Source: Cytobacillus sp. IB215665 (GTDB lineage: Bacteria; Bacillota; Bacilli; Bacillales; SM2101). Taken from it: a stretch of 64,000 nt of DNA. Location: NCBI RefSeq assembly GCF_033963835.1, contig NZ_JAXBME010000019.1:34301-98300 (forward strand), in the 5' to 3' direction. The notes below the pieces were generated by a model. It searched no databases. It saw only the letters and a list, made by a program, of their open reading frames with translations, and was not told the origin of the DNA. How positions within the stretch are numbered: position 1 is the first letter of the stretch; each line of letters starts with the position of its first letter. This document shows, piece by piece, positions 47,972 to 56,597 of this stretch. The position numbers and the translations under genes are program-made.

Positions 47972-48961
47972 CTATTGAGCGACAGACATGCAAACTTCAT
48001 AAAACTTATTAGGTTCTTCAAAATTTGGAGCATGAGCAGAATTCTCAAACCATATAAGCTCTTTTTTGGGTGCTTCCACTATATTAAAATAATCCACAAC
48101 TAATTCGTGAGGCGTCTGATAATCATAACGCCCAACACAATAATACACTGGAACTTTAAATGTATGAGCCTGTTTAATTAAATTTACTTCCATCAACTCA
48201 TCCCAAAGATTATTAATAGAAAAACGTTCTCCATTTGCCATATACTTTACTAAATCGACAAATGAATATTCACGAAATGATATCGATGAGAGAATAAACT
48301 TACTTAATGACATATTGTGAAATGAGCCACCAAATTTCCGTAACCATTTTCTTTGTAAAAATAAATCTACCTGATTTTTATATGGGGGATTGCCAATTTT
48401 CATCAACTGTTCAAGCGCTTTTTTATTATTCGTTTCATTTGCTTTATGTAACGTATATTCATAGGAGATTTCTTCATTTCTCACCATATTGACTACTTGA
48501 CCAACACCAATATATGCGTGTATTAATTCAGGATACTTCGACATGAACAGAGACCCTAATACACTCCCCCATGAATGACCAACTAAATAGAGTTTTTCTT
48601 GCTTAAAGCGCTGTAGTAGCTCTTCAATAAGTTCATGAAGATCAAGCAAAAACTGATCTATATTCATGCTAGAAACTGGGATATTACTAGCATAAGATTT
48701 ACCAGTCCCTCTTTGATCCCAATTCACTACTACAAAATGTTCTTCTAATTCTCTTTGAAATTTCGGTGCAAAACCTATTTGGGCAGTACCTGGACCCCCG
48801 TGCAGAAAAAGTAGTATTGGATTCTTTTTATTCTTCCCTCTCATTAAGACACATTGTTGAATTTTTCCAAGTCGCAACATTTCAATAGATGCGACGCTCT
48901 CTTCGATAAGTCTACCATTTAAATCTTTAAAACTAGGCGTTTTACTTTTAATCATCTGCAT
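47972..48961 (-). CDS. Alpha/beta hydrolase, proline iminopeptidase-like
   Basis: A 329-residue hydrolase. The oxyanion motif LFLHGGPGTAQIGF and WDQRGTGKSY are typical of the prolyl aminopeptidase (S33) group. The nucleophile Ser lies in LVGHSWGSVLG, with a later Asp (GRYDYQTP) and His (NSAHAPN) completing the triad. No signal peptide. True substrate unknown. TTG or ATG start near 48961, with AGGGGAGGA upstream. Confidence 0.88.
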   Translation of the reverse strand: MQMIKSKTPSFKDLNGRLIEESVASIEMLRLGKIQQCVLMRGKNKKNPILLFLHGGPGTAQIGFAPKFQRELEEHFVVVNWDQRGTGKSYASNIPVSSMNIDQFLLDLHELIEELLQRFKQEKLYLVGHSWGSVLGSLFMSKYPELIHAYIGVGQVVNMVRNEEISYEYTLHKANETNNKKALEQLMKIGNPPYKNQVDLFLQRKWLRKFGGSFHNMSLSKFILSSISFREYSFVDLVKYMANGERFSINNLWDELMEVNLIKQAHTFKVPVYYCVGRYDYQTPHELVVDYFNIVEAPKKELIWFENSAHAPNFEEPNKFYEVCMSVAQ

Positions 48962-49140
48962 CCTCCCCTAGTCTTCTTAATATACGAATACTAATTTACT
49001 GCCAAGTACCGTTACCCTTTGACTATACTTGATAACGAATGTTTAAGTAACAGCCTTTAGCAGGTTATTGCTTCCACCTAAAGGAGGATTATATACCAAC
49101 CAAGTCTAGTCCAACCTCCTACTATCTGAAATATTTTGAT

Positions 49141-49335
49141 GTGACATCTCCACAACGTCGAGCAAAAAAGCACCCCATTTCTTACAGAATAAATATTAAT
49201 TCCACATTAATAGATAAAGGAGCACTATTGATAGAACACACCGAAGAAAAATTTAAAGGGAGAACTTTATCCGACTTTAAAGAAATAACACCAATCATTG
49301 TAAGCTCTACCACGATTGTTACTAAATTTGAATAA
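49141..49335 (+). CDS. Doubtful small ORF, 64 aa
   Basis: GTG-started frame with the segment DKGALLIEHTEEKFKGRTLS and IIVSSTTIVTKFE, which looks more protein-like than chance, but no ribosome site lies at the right distance (AAGGAGG at 49080 is too far) and I recognise no family. It may be a remnant. The rest of 48962-49796 holds no other supported gene. Confidence 0.25.
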   Translation: MTSPQRRAKKHPISYRININSTLIDKGALLIEHTEEKFKGRTLSDFKEITPIIVSSTTIVTKFE

Positions 49336-49796
49336 CAAGCTAGACAAGGGTATTTGATACTAACCATTTTAGCTACCACAATATGTTTAGTTATCGTACG
49401 AAAACAAATTGTTATTCCAAAGCAGCTTAAAATGAACAGATTTAGTTTTTTCAGCAGTATACCACTAGGACATGATCTATGTTGTTACCAATTCAATTTA
49501 CTAAAATATTCTACAAAGTGATTGGACATTACAGCAAAGATTCCGCTCCCAAATGAGTTGTCAATGAGTCTTTATCTTTACAAATAGACAGTATGTCAAT
49601 AAAGTGGATAAGCACTTACTTAGGCATTTAATATCATTTTGCTATTTCAATATTAAAAAGAGTGTTTTTTGTAAAATAACGATCGTATACATCAGAAAAA
49701 GCTAGAAGGTGAGGTGAAAATTTAAATTAGACATTACTTCAAATGTTAACAATGTTAGTAGTTTGTTGGCCATTTTAATTAGAAGGGAGAAATTTT

Positions 49797-50387
49797 ATGT
49801 CTTCTCGTATTAACTCTAAAGTTAGATTGTTATTTCTATCAGCCATGACGATATTGATGCTTTTTGGAATAGTTATAGGTTCGACAAATGCTGCTCCAAC
49901 AGATGAACACCCCTCCTCAAATTGCTATAAAAAGATTTCTCGTTATAGTGGATGGGAATATGATAACAATCAACAAATTAACATTAATTTCACGTACACT
50001 CAGAATGGATCTTATGATTACAGTTATCGCATTGATCTCGCTGGTGAAGAATGGAACGAACATTTTAGTTTCTTTAATTTCAATGAAGTATCCAGAGGAA
50101 ATAATCTAGCAATAGAAAGTGATGATTATGGGGATACTGGATGGGTCGGTGCTGCTTATTATGCACGTTCACCAAAGGATATATATTTAAATGAATATTA
50201 CCATAAAAATTATTCTTGGTACGGATTTGTTGAATATGAACGTACTGCCATTCACGAATATGGTCATACTCATGGATTAAGTCATACTAGTTGTACAACT
50301 GAAATTATGAGTAATAACTCTAATAGAGATATTAGTCAAGTTGATCTTGGTGATGGAGATATTAGTGGTATTAGAAGTATTTATTAA
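49797..50387 (+). CDS. Secreted metzincin-type zinc metalloprotease
   Basis: A 196-residue protein with a signal peptide (hydrophobic core LLFLSAMTILMLFGIVIG, likely cleavage after STNA near residue 32). The zinc site is HEYGHTHGLSH (His153, Glu154, His157, His163), a complete HExxHxxGxxH, and Met171 in EIMSNN stands 8 residues after the third His, as in the Met-turn of matrixins. It is very small: little beyond the minimal catalytic domain and no propeptide cysteine switch that I can see. AAGGGAG precedes ATG 49797. A lipoprotein gene follows after 14 nt. Substrate unknown. Confidence 0.85.
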   Translation: MSSRINSKVRLLFLSAMTILMLFGIVIGSTNAAPTDEHPSSNCYKKISRYSGWEYDNNQQININFTYTQNGSYDYSYRIDLAGEEWNEHFSFFNFNEVSRGNNLAIESDDYGDTGWVGAAYYARSPKDIYLNEYYHKNYSWYGFVEYERTAIHEYGHTHGLSHTSCTTEIMSNNSNRDISQVDLGDGDISGIRSIY

Positions 50388-50401
50388 AAGGAGGAATCAA
50401 C

Positions 50402-51040
50402 ATGAAAAAATGCCTCATTGCATTGGTTACGGTAATTACATTAGTAGGTTGTAACAATATTATTCAAAGTTCTAATCCTGCTAAAGCTCCTAGTCAACAA
50501 GGCGTGGATGCTAACCCTTCAGAGGTTTTCGCAGATGTGAATGAATTAGCCCAAAATACACCTATCGTAATAGTTGGGCAAGTAAAAACTGAAGGCAAGG
50601 CATTTGATTATAAGGGGATCAACTTCTATGAATCTACAATTCAGATTAAAGATATTTACCGAGATCATGATAATAGTCTTTCGAAAGGAGACACAATTAC
50701 ACTATTACAAAATGATATAGGTGAATTAGACCCTCTTGTCAAAAAAAATGAAAAAGTTCTATTCTTCTTAAAGAGCTATGAAGGTCCAGTTATTGATGAT
50801 GCTTACAGATTTATGGGACTTTATCAAGGTCATTACAAAGTCAAAAAAGATGGAGAAATTGTTGCTGTCGGTAGTAAAAAATTAGAAGGTGTAGAAGGGC
50901 TATTAGCTTCAGATCTTAATGCTATGTTAGAAGATTCTCCATACGTACCAATTGAATTAGACGTAATGACTGAAGAAGAGATTGAGAAAGCAAATGAAGA
51001 AGAAAGAAAACTAAAAGAAGAGCATGATAATACCAACTAA
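50402..51040 (+). CDS. Lipoprotein, partner of the metalloprotease gene
   Basis: A 212-residue protein with a lipoprotein signal (MKKCLIALVTVITLVGC, lipobox LVGC, lipidated Cys17). The body alternates short strands (VIVGQVKTEG, FYESTIQIKDIY, KGDTITLLQND, EKVLFFLKSYEG), a beta-rich pattern. The tail (TEEEIEKANEEERKLKEEHD) is a charged helix. I recognise no named family. AAAGGAGG precedes ATG 50402, and both genes end at one terminator, so they form a two-gene operon: a secreted protease and a membrane-anchored protein outside the cell. Confidence 0.8.
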   Translation: MKKCLIALVTVITLVGCNNIIQSSNPAKAPSQQGVDANPSEVFADVNELAQNTPIVIVGQVKTEGKAFDYKGINFYESTIQIKDIYRDHDNSLSKGDTITLLQNDIGELDPLVKKNEKVLFFLKSYEGPVIDDAYRFMGLYQGHYKVKKDGEIVAVGSKKLEGVEGLLASDLNAMLEDSPYVPIELDVMTEEEIEKANEEERKLKEEHDNTN

Positions 51041-51186
51041 TATATCAATAACAACTTTTAATAAACACTTTTACCTCACCAATAGTAGTTATTTACAACA
51101 TTAAAAACAACCCTATTAACGTTCTTCTAGTTTTTAGTAAACCTCCAACAAAGGACTAAAAAACACTCTAATGACGTTAACCACAT

Positions 51187-51230
51187 AAGAACCTGTTTTG
51201 ATCTAAGGTTGATCAAAACAGGTTCTTTTA
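51187..51230 (+). terminator. Terminator of the metalloprotease-lipoprotein operon
   Basis: A 17-bp perfect stem, AAGAACCTGTTTTGATC (51187-51203) and GATCAAAACAGGTTCTT (51211-51227), followed by TTTA. Confidence 0.88.
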
Positions 51231-51235
51231 CAAAG

Positions 51236-51365
51236 TCTGTTTTCGTATAATTGTTGTTTTTCCTACAAGCCACACTTTTTCTACATTAATATGAAGACAA
51301 CAGCATAAAATTACTACCTGCTAATCTAATTAATAACAATAGCAACAAAGTTTACGAAAAGATCC
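51236..51365. repeat. MITE-like intergenic repeat copy
   Basis: Left end CTGTTTTCGTATAATTGTTG, right end ATAGCAACAAAGTTTACGAA then AAGATCC; the two ends are inverted versions of each other. One of the clearest copies. Confidence 0.7.
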
Positions 51366-51449
51366 TTTCATATTAGAACCATTCATTCGCATATTGTTTA
51401 ATCCTCTATATAATGGATACTATCTAGTAAACACCCGCTATCACGATAA

Positions 51450-51872
51450 CTATTCATATTGATAGCAAATCTCATACTCATCCTTCATTAACCAACTTTT
51501 ACACGCTAAACCATATTCATGATAGATCTCTTTACCAATTTCCAACATAATACTTCTGCTTGAATTTGGAACTTCTGAGTTTTCATTTTTTATATATAGA
51601 ATATCCTCATCATTCCAACTCATAGAAAAACCACTTTTTGCTTCACTATAATAAACTGTTTGAATTTTATCATTCTCATCATGATATGTAACATCTACCC
51701 ATATTTTCACGCCACCAGCTGCGCCACCGTATGGCATATAGTAGGCATTTGCAGTGTATTTCATTGTTGGAGAACTCACTGGAATTAAGTAAGACTCACC
51801 CTTAAGGCTATCAAATGTAAAGAAATAGTTCCTATAAACAAATAATCCAAGAAACAAGATTGCTCCTGACAA
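51450..51872 (-). CDS. DUF5412-like protein, start uncertain
   Basis: The frame contains SPTMKYTANAYYMPYGGAAG and a C-terminal KEIYHEYGLACKSWLMKDEY, which I recall as the DUF5412 pattern. From TTG 51872 it gives 140 residues with one membrane segment. The same frame stays open upstream to 52049 and encodes two more hydrophobic stretches (WGISILLNIIGFFIFVTT, LVFFIFTIKLIIFFV), as expected for the N-terminus, yet no ATG, GTG or TTG occurs there. Either an unusual start (ATT after GGGGGAT) is used or the start was lost. Confidence 0.6.
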   Translation of the reverse strand: MSGAILFLGLFVYRNYFFTFDSLKGESYLIPVSSPTMKYTANAYYMPYGGAAGGVKIWVDVTYHDENDKIQTVYYSEAKSGFSMSWNDEDILYIKNENSEVPNSSRSIMLEIGKEIYHEYGLACKSWLMKDEYEICYQYE

Positions 51873-52130
51873 AGTTGCAAGTAATAATTTTGTAGGAAAT
51901 TGTTTCTTTTTAACAAAGAAGATTATTAATTTGATAGTAAAGATGAAAAATACTAGTAAAGTAGTAACAAATATAAAGAAACCGATTATATTTAATAAAA
52001 TTGATATCCCCCATTTTTGAGCCTTTATGTTATTTATATTACATGAGCACTAATAACAATGATTAATACTCCAAAACCTTGACTATCACCCATTTTTATA
52101 GCAAGGTTTTTAATATTTAACTAAAAGCAT

Positions 52131-53540
52131 TTAATCTCCAAACCAAACTTTACTTAAATGTTTTATGCCTTCATCAATTTTTTCTGATGACATCCCTCCA
52201 AAGCCAAGGATAAAATGTGCGGTATCTGTTGTTGACTCACCCACCCAATATTTTTCAGCTGAATATATATTAACTCCAGCAGAAATTGCTTTTTCATGTA
52301 GCTCTGTTTCATTACGATATGGAATGCTAATAATTACATGAACTCCTGCATGTGTACCTTGTATGTTCACTTTATTACCCATATAGTTATGGATTGCTTC
52401 AATTAATACACGATGCTTTTGAGCATACACTTTACGCATTTTCCGGATATGACGTTCAAAATGACCCTTATCTATAAAATGTGCTAATGTTTTTTGAATA
52501 AGTGCAGCAGCTGGTTGGCTGTACGTTACAAAATGAGAATGATATATATGTAATAGCCTTGTTGGTAAGACCATATAATTCACTCTGATAGCTGGCATAA
52601 AAGATTTTGAAAAAGTGCCAATATAAATGACACGTTCATCTCGATCCAGTGCTTTTAATGCAGGTATCGGATTTCCCTGATAACGAAATTCACTGTCATA
52701 ATCATCCTCAATAATAAAGCCATTATTATGGCTTGCCCATTGTATGAGGCGAAGACGTTTTTGTATAGGTAGAACCATCCCCATTGGGAATTGATGTGAC
52801 GGTGTGACATATACAGTTTTAGCGCTTCCCTTTGCCAGTTGATCTATATTTAAACCATCCTCTTCTAGTGATATAGCTTCTAGATTAAAGCCATGATTTG
52901 CAAAAACCCGCTGTGCACCATCATAACAAGGGTTTTCTACGGCAACCGTATCATTTGTCTTCATAAGTATTTGACTTATAACACTTAACATTTGATACAT
53001 ACCAGCTCCGATAATAATCTCGTCAGTCGTACAAGAAATTCCTCTTGCTTGATATAAATAATGAACAAGCTGCTGCCGTAACTGAATATCACCTTTTTTA
53101 TCACCATAAAATATGAGCTGATCATCATTAGATGCCAACACTTCATTCATGTGTCTTTTCCATAGCTTATAAGGAATATGTTCAAGGTCAACATTTCCAT
53201 ATCGAAAATCGTACGTAAAAGGCTTTTCCTGTTGAACATCTGCCGTATCTTTTTTAATAGGTATGGTATGTATTTGAGATAGAAGATCTTTGTCCAGTTC
53301 GTTAACAATTAATCTTTTCCGCGGCTCACTTCTTACGTACCCTTCTGTAATCAATTGTTGATACGCATACTCTATTGTATTTCTACCGACACATAAATGG
53401 TCGGCAAGGCTACGAATTGATGGAAGTTTTGCTTGTGGTGAAATTTTACCAGTTTCTATTTCTTTTATAAAGTATTGATACACTTGCATATATAATGGCG
53501 TATCACTTGCCTTATCTAAGTTTAATGTGACTTCAAGCAT
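52131..53540 (-). CDS. MocR/PdxR-type transcriptional regulator
   Basis: A 469-residue regulator: GntR-type winged helix in residues ~1-78 (LPSIRSLADHLCVGRNTIEY), then a type I aminotransferase-like PLP domain. The PLP lysine is in IGTFSKSFMPAIRVNY and FIIEDDYDSEFRY holds the cofactor-ring Asp. Members sense PLP or amino-acid-derived ligands. It is divergent from the flavin-binding protein gene at 53644 with a ~100-nt shared promoter region, the usual sign that it controls that gene. ATG 53540. Confidence 0.92.
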   Translation of the reverse strand: MLEVTLNLDKASDTPLYMQVYQYFIKEIETGKISPQAKLPSIRSLADHLCVGRNTIEYAYQQLITEGYVRSEPRKRLIVNELDKDLLSQIHTIPIKKDTADVQQEKPFTYDFRYGNVDLEHIPYKLWKRHMNEVLASNDDQLIFYGDKKGDIQLRQQLVHYLYQARGISCTTDEIIIGAGMYQMLSVISQILMKTNDTVAVENPCYDGAQRVFANHGFNLEAISLEEDGLNIDQLAKGSAKTVYVTPSHQFPMGMVLPIQKRLRLIQWASHNNGFIIEDDYDSEFRYQGNPIPALKALDRDERVIYIGTFSKSFMPAIRVNYMVLPTRLLHIYHSHFVTYSQPAAALIQKTLAHFIDKGHFERHIRKMRKVYAQKHRVLIEAIHNYMGNKVNIQGTHAGVHVIISIPYRNETELHEKAISAGVNIYSAEKYWVGESTTDTAHFILGFGGMSSEKIDEGIKHLSKVWFGD

Positions 53541-53643
53541 GTGTTCCTCCTATCTATCCCCTAGTGAAATGTAAAAACTGTACCTTTTCGAATAGTCAGA
53601 TTGTTAATACAATTACTTTACTAAATAAAAGGAGGGACTTCAA

Positions 53644-54207
53644 TTGTATACAATGAGAAGAGAAGAAAAAGAAAGTGTTAATCGACAAAAAGTTAATGAA
53701 TTTTGTCACCGTATCAAAGCGGGGTATTTAGGTTTAGCAGATGGTCATTTACCGTATGTCGTTCCACTTAATTATGTATGGATGAATGATTGTATATATT
53801 TCCACGGAGCTGAAGAAGGGAGAAAACAACGTATCATTGAAGAAAACCCACACGCTTGCTTCACAATTGCAGAAGATCAGGGTACAATCACAAATCCTGT
53901 ACCAGCACATACAAGCACTGGATATTATAGCGTTATGATCTTCGGTAAACTCGAAATCGTACATGACATTGAGGAAGCAACCGATGCTATGCACGTCATG
54001 CTTGATAAATATGTGCCAGGCTATTTTAGTGATAAACTATCAAAGCATCACGTATCTTCATATCGTTCTTCTAAAAATAGTAAAACAGTTGTGTACCGCC
54101 TTCGTGCTGAACAGGTTACAGCGAAAGAAAACAAATTAATAGATGAGGCACTATTTTACAATGGTCGTACAAGAGAGCAAGATTTAGAGGGAAGGTTATC
54201 TGAATAA
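53644..54207 (+). CDS. Pyridoxamine 5'-phosphate oxidase-fold, NimA-like flavin-binding protein
   Basis: A 187-residue split-barrel protein. GYLGLADGHLPYVVPLNYVW near residues 28-47 and YFHGAEEGRKQRIIEENPHA are the NimA/PNPOx-like signature for FMN binding; YYSVMIFGKLEIVHDIEEA follows. Possible roles are detoxification by reduction or PLP-related chemistry. TTG 53644 with AGGAGGG 7 nt upstream. Divergent from, and probably controlled by, the MocR-type gene. Confidence 0.88.
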   Translation: MYTMRREEKESVNRQKVNEFCHRIKAGYLGLADGHLPYVVPLNYVWMNDCIYFHGAEEGRKQRIIEENPHACFTIAEDQGTITNPVPAHTSTGYYSVMIFGKLEIVHDIEEATDAMHVMLDKYVPGYFSDKLSKHHVSSYRSSKNSKTVVYRLRAEQVTAKENKLIDEALFYNGRTREQDLEGRLSE

Positions 54208-54230
54208 CAAAAATTTATGAGATTTTAAAT

Positions 54231-54270
54231 AACCTCCCTATGTTGACTTTTCTTTATGTACAGGGAGGTT
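54231..54270. terminator. Bidirectional terminator
   Basis: AACCTCCCT (54231-54239) and AGGGAGGTT (54262-54270) pair exactly, between the convergent flavin-binding and methyltransferase genes. Confidence 0.65.
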
Positions 54271-54285
54271 ACATTTCAATTTCAT

Positions 54286-54906
54286 CTATTTTTTAGCTAT
54301 GATATATCTTAGCTTGTAAGTTCTTTCGGTTTGATCTATATACACTAACTTTTCATCTATTGAGCCTGTTTGAATGACTTCAGCATGTTTGAAATGGTTC
54401 AATAAGTCTTCCTCACTAAAAAAATGAGCGACTTTTCCTGGCTTATATTCAAATGTGTCCTTTTCTACCTCAACACCTTGACCATAAGAAGTATCTTTGT
54501 TCGAAAAACAGGTTAAAAAAATCATTCCATCTTCAGCTAACTGATCAATACACTTCTGAATAAATGTCACTCTTTCAGATAACAAAAACAAGTGCAATAG
54601 ATTATAACAATAAATCCCATCATATTTTTTATGAGGAATAGGTAGATCGAATACTGACCCTTCAATATACGTCGTCTGCTTATCCTGTTCTTTAGCAGTA
54701 GCAATAGCTTGCTGTGAAAGTTCTATTGCATCCACTTTAAAAGTAGTCGCAAGTGCTTTCGAATTTCTTCCATAGCCTGCGCCTGGTACTAAAACAGTTT
54801 TTACACCATTGTTCAAGAAAAGTTTAGTAGCAGCCTCTACTGTATTACTTGGCAGTTCTCCCCATATCTTTCCTTTACTAAAACGTTCATCCCAATAACC
54901 TTTCAT
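54286..54906 (-). CDS. SAM-dependent methyltransferase
   Basis: A 206-residue class I methyltransferase, TehB/thiopurine-like in size. Motif I is VLVPGAGYGRNSKALA (residues ~39-54), the acidic residue after strand 2 is in VDAIELS, and YDGIYCYNLLHLFL is motif IV. It starts MKGYWDERFSKGKIWGELPS, common in this group. Substrate unknown. ATG 54906. Confidence 0.87.
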   Translation of the reverse strand: MKGYWDERFSKGKIWGELPSNTVEAATKLFLNNGVKTVLVPGAGYGRNSKALATTFKVDAIELSQQAIATAKEQDKQTTYIEGSVFDLPIPHKKYDGIYCYNLLHLFLLSERVTFIQKCIDQLAEDGMIFLTCFSNKDTSYGQGVEVEKDTFEYKPGKVAHFFSEEDLLNHFKHAEVIQTGSIDEKLVYIDQTERTYKLRYIIAKK

Positions 54907-54973
54907 GATACCCGTCCTTTATAGTTATAAATTATAACTAAGTTTTAGCTTATGAAACAACTCATTATTTGTT

Positions 54974-55912
54974 TTAGTTTACATATTTTAATGCTTCAAT
55001 TTCCATTCCATAATTAGCTTCATACAGCTTGTGAAATATGTCTATTGCTTGATAAAATTTATTGTCATAAGTTCCATCATCATCAACTGTCCATGAAGTA
55101 GCTAACACGGTATGACAGTAGCCCCAGAGCAGTAAGCGTTCTTTATTAAGCTTCAATTCCTGCGTAAGAATATCAACTCTTTTTGCTACTACGGCGTAAG
55201 CGTTTTGGTCAGGTAATTTATTTAGCAGAAATTGAATTAAATCATATTCGATTTCACCGACTAACCCTTTAGGATCAATTGCTGTCCATATTTCATCTGT
55301 AAATGATAGAACATTGTAATGATGAAAATCTCCATGAAGGAGAAAGTGTTGTTCTATCGTTCGATTTAAATATGTAAAAACTTTCAAAGCTACTTCTAGT
55401 GTATGTTGCGAAATAGGGCCAAATCCTTCTGGGTGTTCTTTTATCAGGTTCCGAAGCTTTTCTTCTCTACCAAGTGTTGATGCGATTCTAGTTTCCTTTG
55501 GAGCACGTATAGATAGCTTTTTGATTACGTTAGCGGCTAGTCGACAAGCTCTTGCATCATCTTCAATTTCTGCTAAAGTGTGTCCAGGTGAGATTTTTTC
55601 CATTATCATTATTCCTTTGTCTTTGTCGAAATCGATTAGTTGAACCATGCCTTTGCCACCGAATAACGTTAACGCTTCAATCTCATCAAGAAAACCTTCT
55701 CCTGGAATGCAAATTTTCACTACTACTTCCCTCTCATCATTCATAATTGCAGAGGCAACGTAATTTATCGAAAGGGTAAAAGGTTCTTTTATCTTCAAAT
55801 GCCACTTTTGCTCGCAATCACGAATTAATTCAGGTAGCCTTTGTAACCAAGCTGCTCCTTCTTCTTTAAAATATAAATGAACTGTTTTAACAAAGTGATC
55901 TTGTAATTCCAT
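54974..55912 (-). CDS. Streptomycin 6-kinase-like aminoglycoside/hydroxyurea phosphotransferase
   Basis: A 312-residue kinase of the APH(6)/hydroxyurea kinase family (PF04655). The catalytic loop is LLHGDFHHYNVL (Asp near residue 198), followed by WTAIDPKGLVGEIEYDLIQF with the metal-binding Asp; the N-terminal lobe has VVKICIPG and MIMEKISPGHTLAE. Family members inactivate streptomycin by phosphorylation, but chromosomal Bacillus homologues are often of unproven activity. GGAATT is the only ribosome-like site before ATG 55912. Confidence 0.85.
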   Translation of the reverse strand: MELQDHFVKTVHLYFKEEGAAWLQRLPELIRDCEQKWHLKIKEPFTLSINYVASAIMNDEREVVVKICIPGEGFLDEIEALTLFGGKGMVQLIDFDKDKGIMIMEKISPGHTLAEIEDDARACRLAANVIKKLSIRAPKETRIASTLGREEKLRNLIKEHPEGFGPISQHTLEVALKVFTYLNRTIEQHFLLHGDFHHYNVLSFTDEIWTAIDPKGLVGEIEYDLIQFLLNKLPDQNAYAVVAKRVDILTQELKLNKERLLLWGYCHTVLATSWTVDDDGTYDNKFYQAIDIFHKLYEANYGMEIEALKYVN

Positions 55913-56212
55913 GTATGCCCCCGTCTCTACAATATTCCATGTGATTAATTAAGGTCTATCCCTTTCAAGCCTTAAATAAGGCTCTATTTAGCTAGCCATT
56001 AACGAAGAAGTTTTACCCTTAATCTGATAGCTTTTTATTCAACTTAATATATATACGGAAAATTCATAGAATAGTTTCAAATTTTGGTATTTTTATATAA
56101 TTTTAGTTGTTAGTAATCGTATTAAGAAATAGTGACACAAGCATAACAAGGTGAATTGTATTTTAATGATGGAACTCTACAACTAAGTTTCCAAATGTCC
56201 TTCTTACTAAAA

Positions 56213-56375
56213 CGCTGTTTTCTCATAAATTGTTGTTTTTTCGTAATAATAGCTAAATTCGATAATAACTAACGTTCGGGACATCTTTTCTTCTGTTCAA
56301 CGAAGACTAACATATAAAACGAGTTTTCATGGTAATAATTTGGTAACCATAGCAACAAAGTTTATGAAAAAAGCC
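56213..56375. repeat. MITE-like intergenic repeat, longest copy
   Basis: Starts CGCTGTTTTCTCATAAATTG, contains AACGTTCGGGACATCTTTTC, and ends ATAGCAACAAAGTTTATGAA then AAAAGCC. The terminal ~24 bp are inverted repeats of each other. No coding capacity. The gap 55913-56597 contains only this and the next partial copy. Confidence 0.75.
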
Positions 56376-56421
56376 TACAAAATAAAAGACCAATCCACGT
56401 TGTGAATTGCTCTTTTACAAT

Positions 56422-56545
56422 AGCTGTTTGTATTAATTGTTGTTTTTCTTTTAGATACGTTCACTACTAGAAATCTGGGCATCTTTTCATCTGAAATTCG
56501 ATGACAAACGTTTATAAGCACTTGCTTTTTGGTTAATCCACACTG
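56422..56545. repeat. Partial MITE-like repeat copy (left end and body)
   Basis: AGCTGTTTGTATTAATTGTT then GTTTTTCTTTTAG, and GGGCATCTTTTCATCTGAAA in the body; the right end is absent. It lies in the same orientation as the complete copy 50 bp away. Confidence 0.55.
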
Positions 56546-56597
56546 TTTACCAGCTTCTCTATTCTAGTTTCAACTCTCCCCAAGGTAACCGTCAAGA

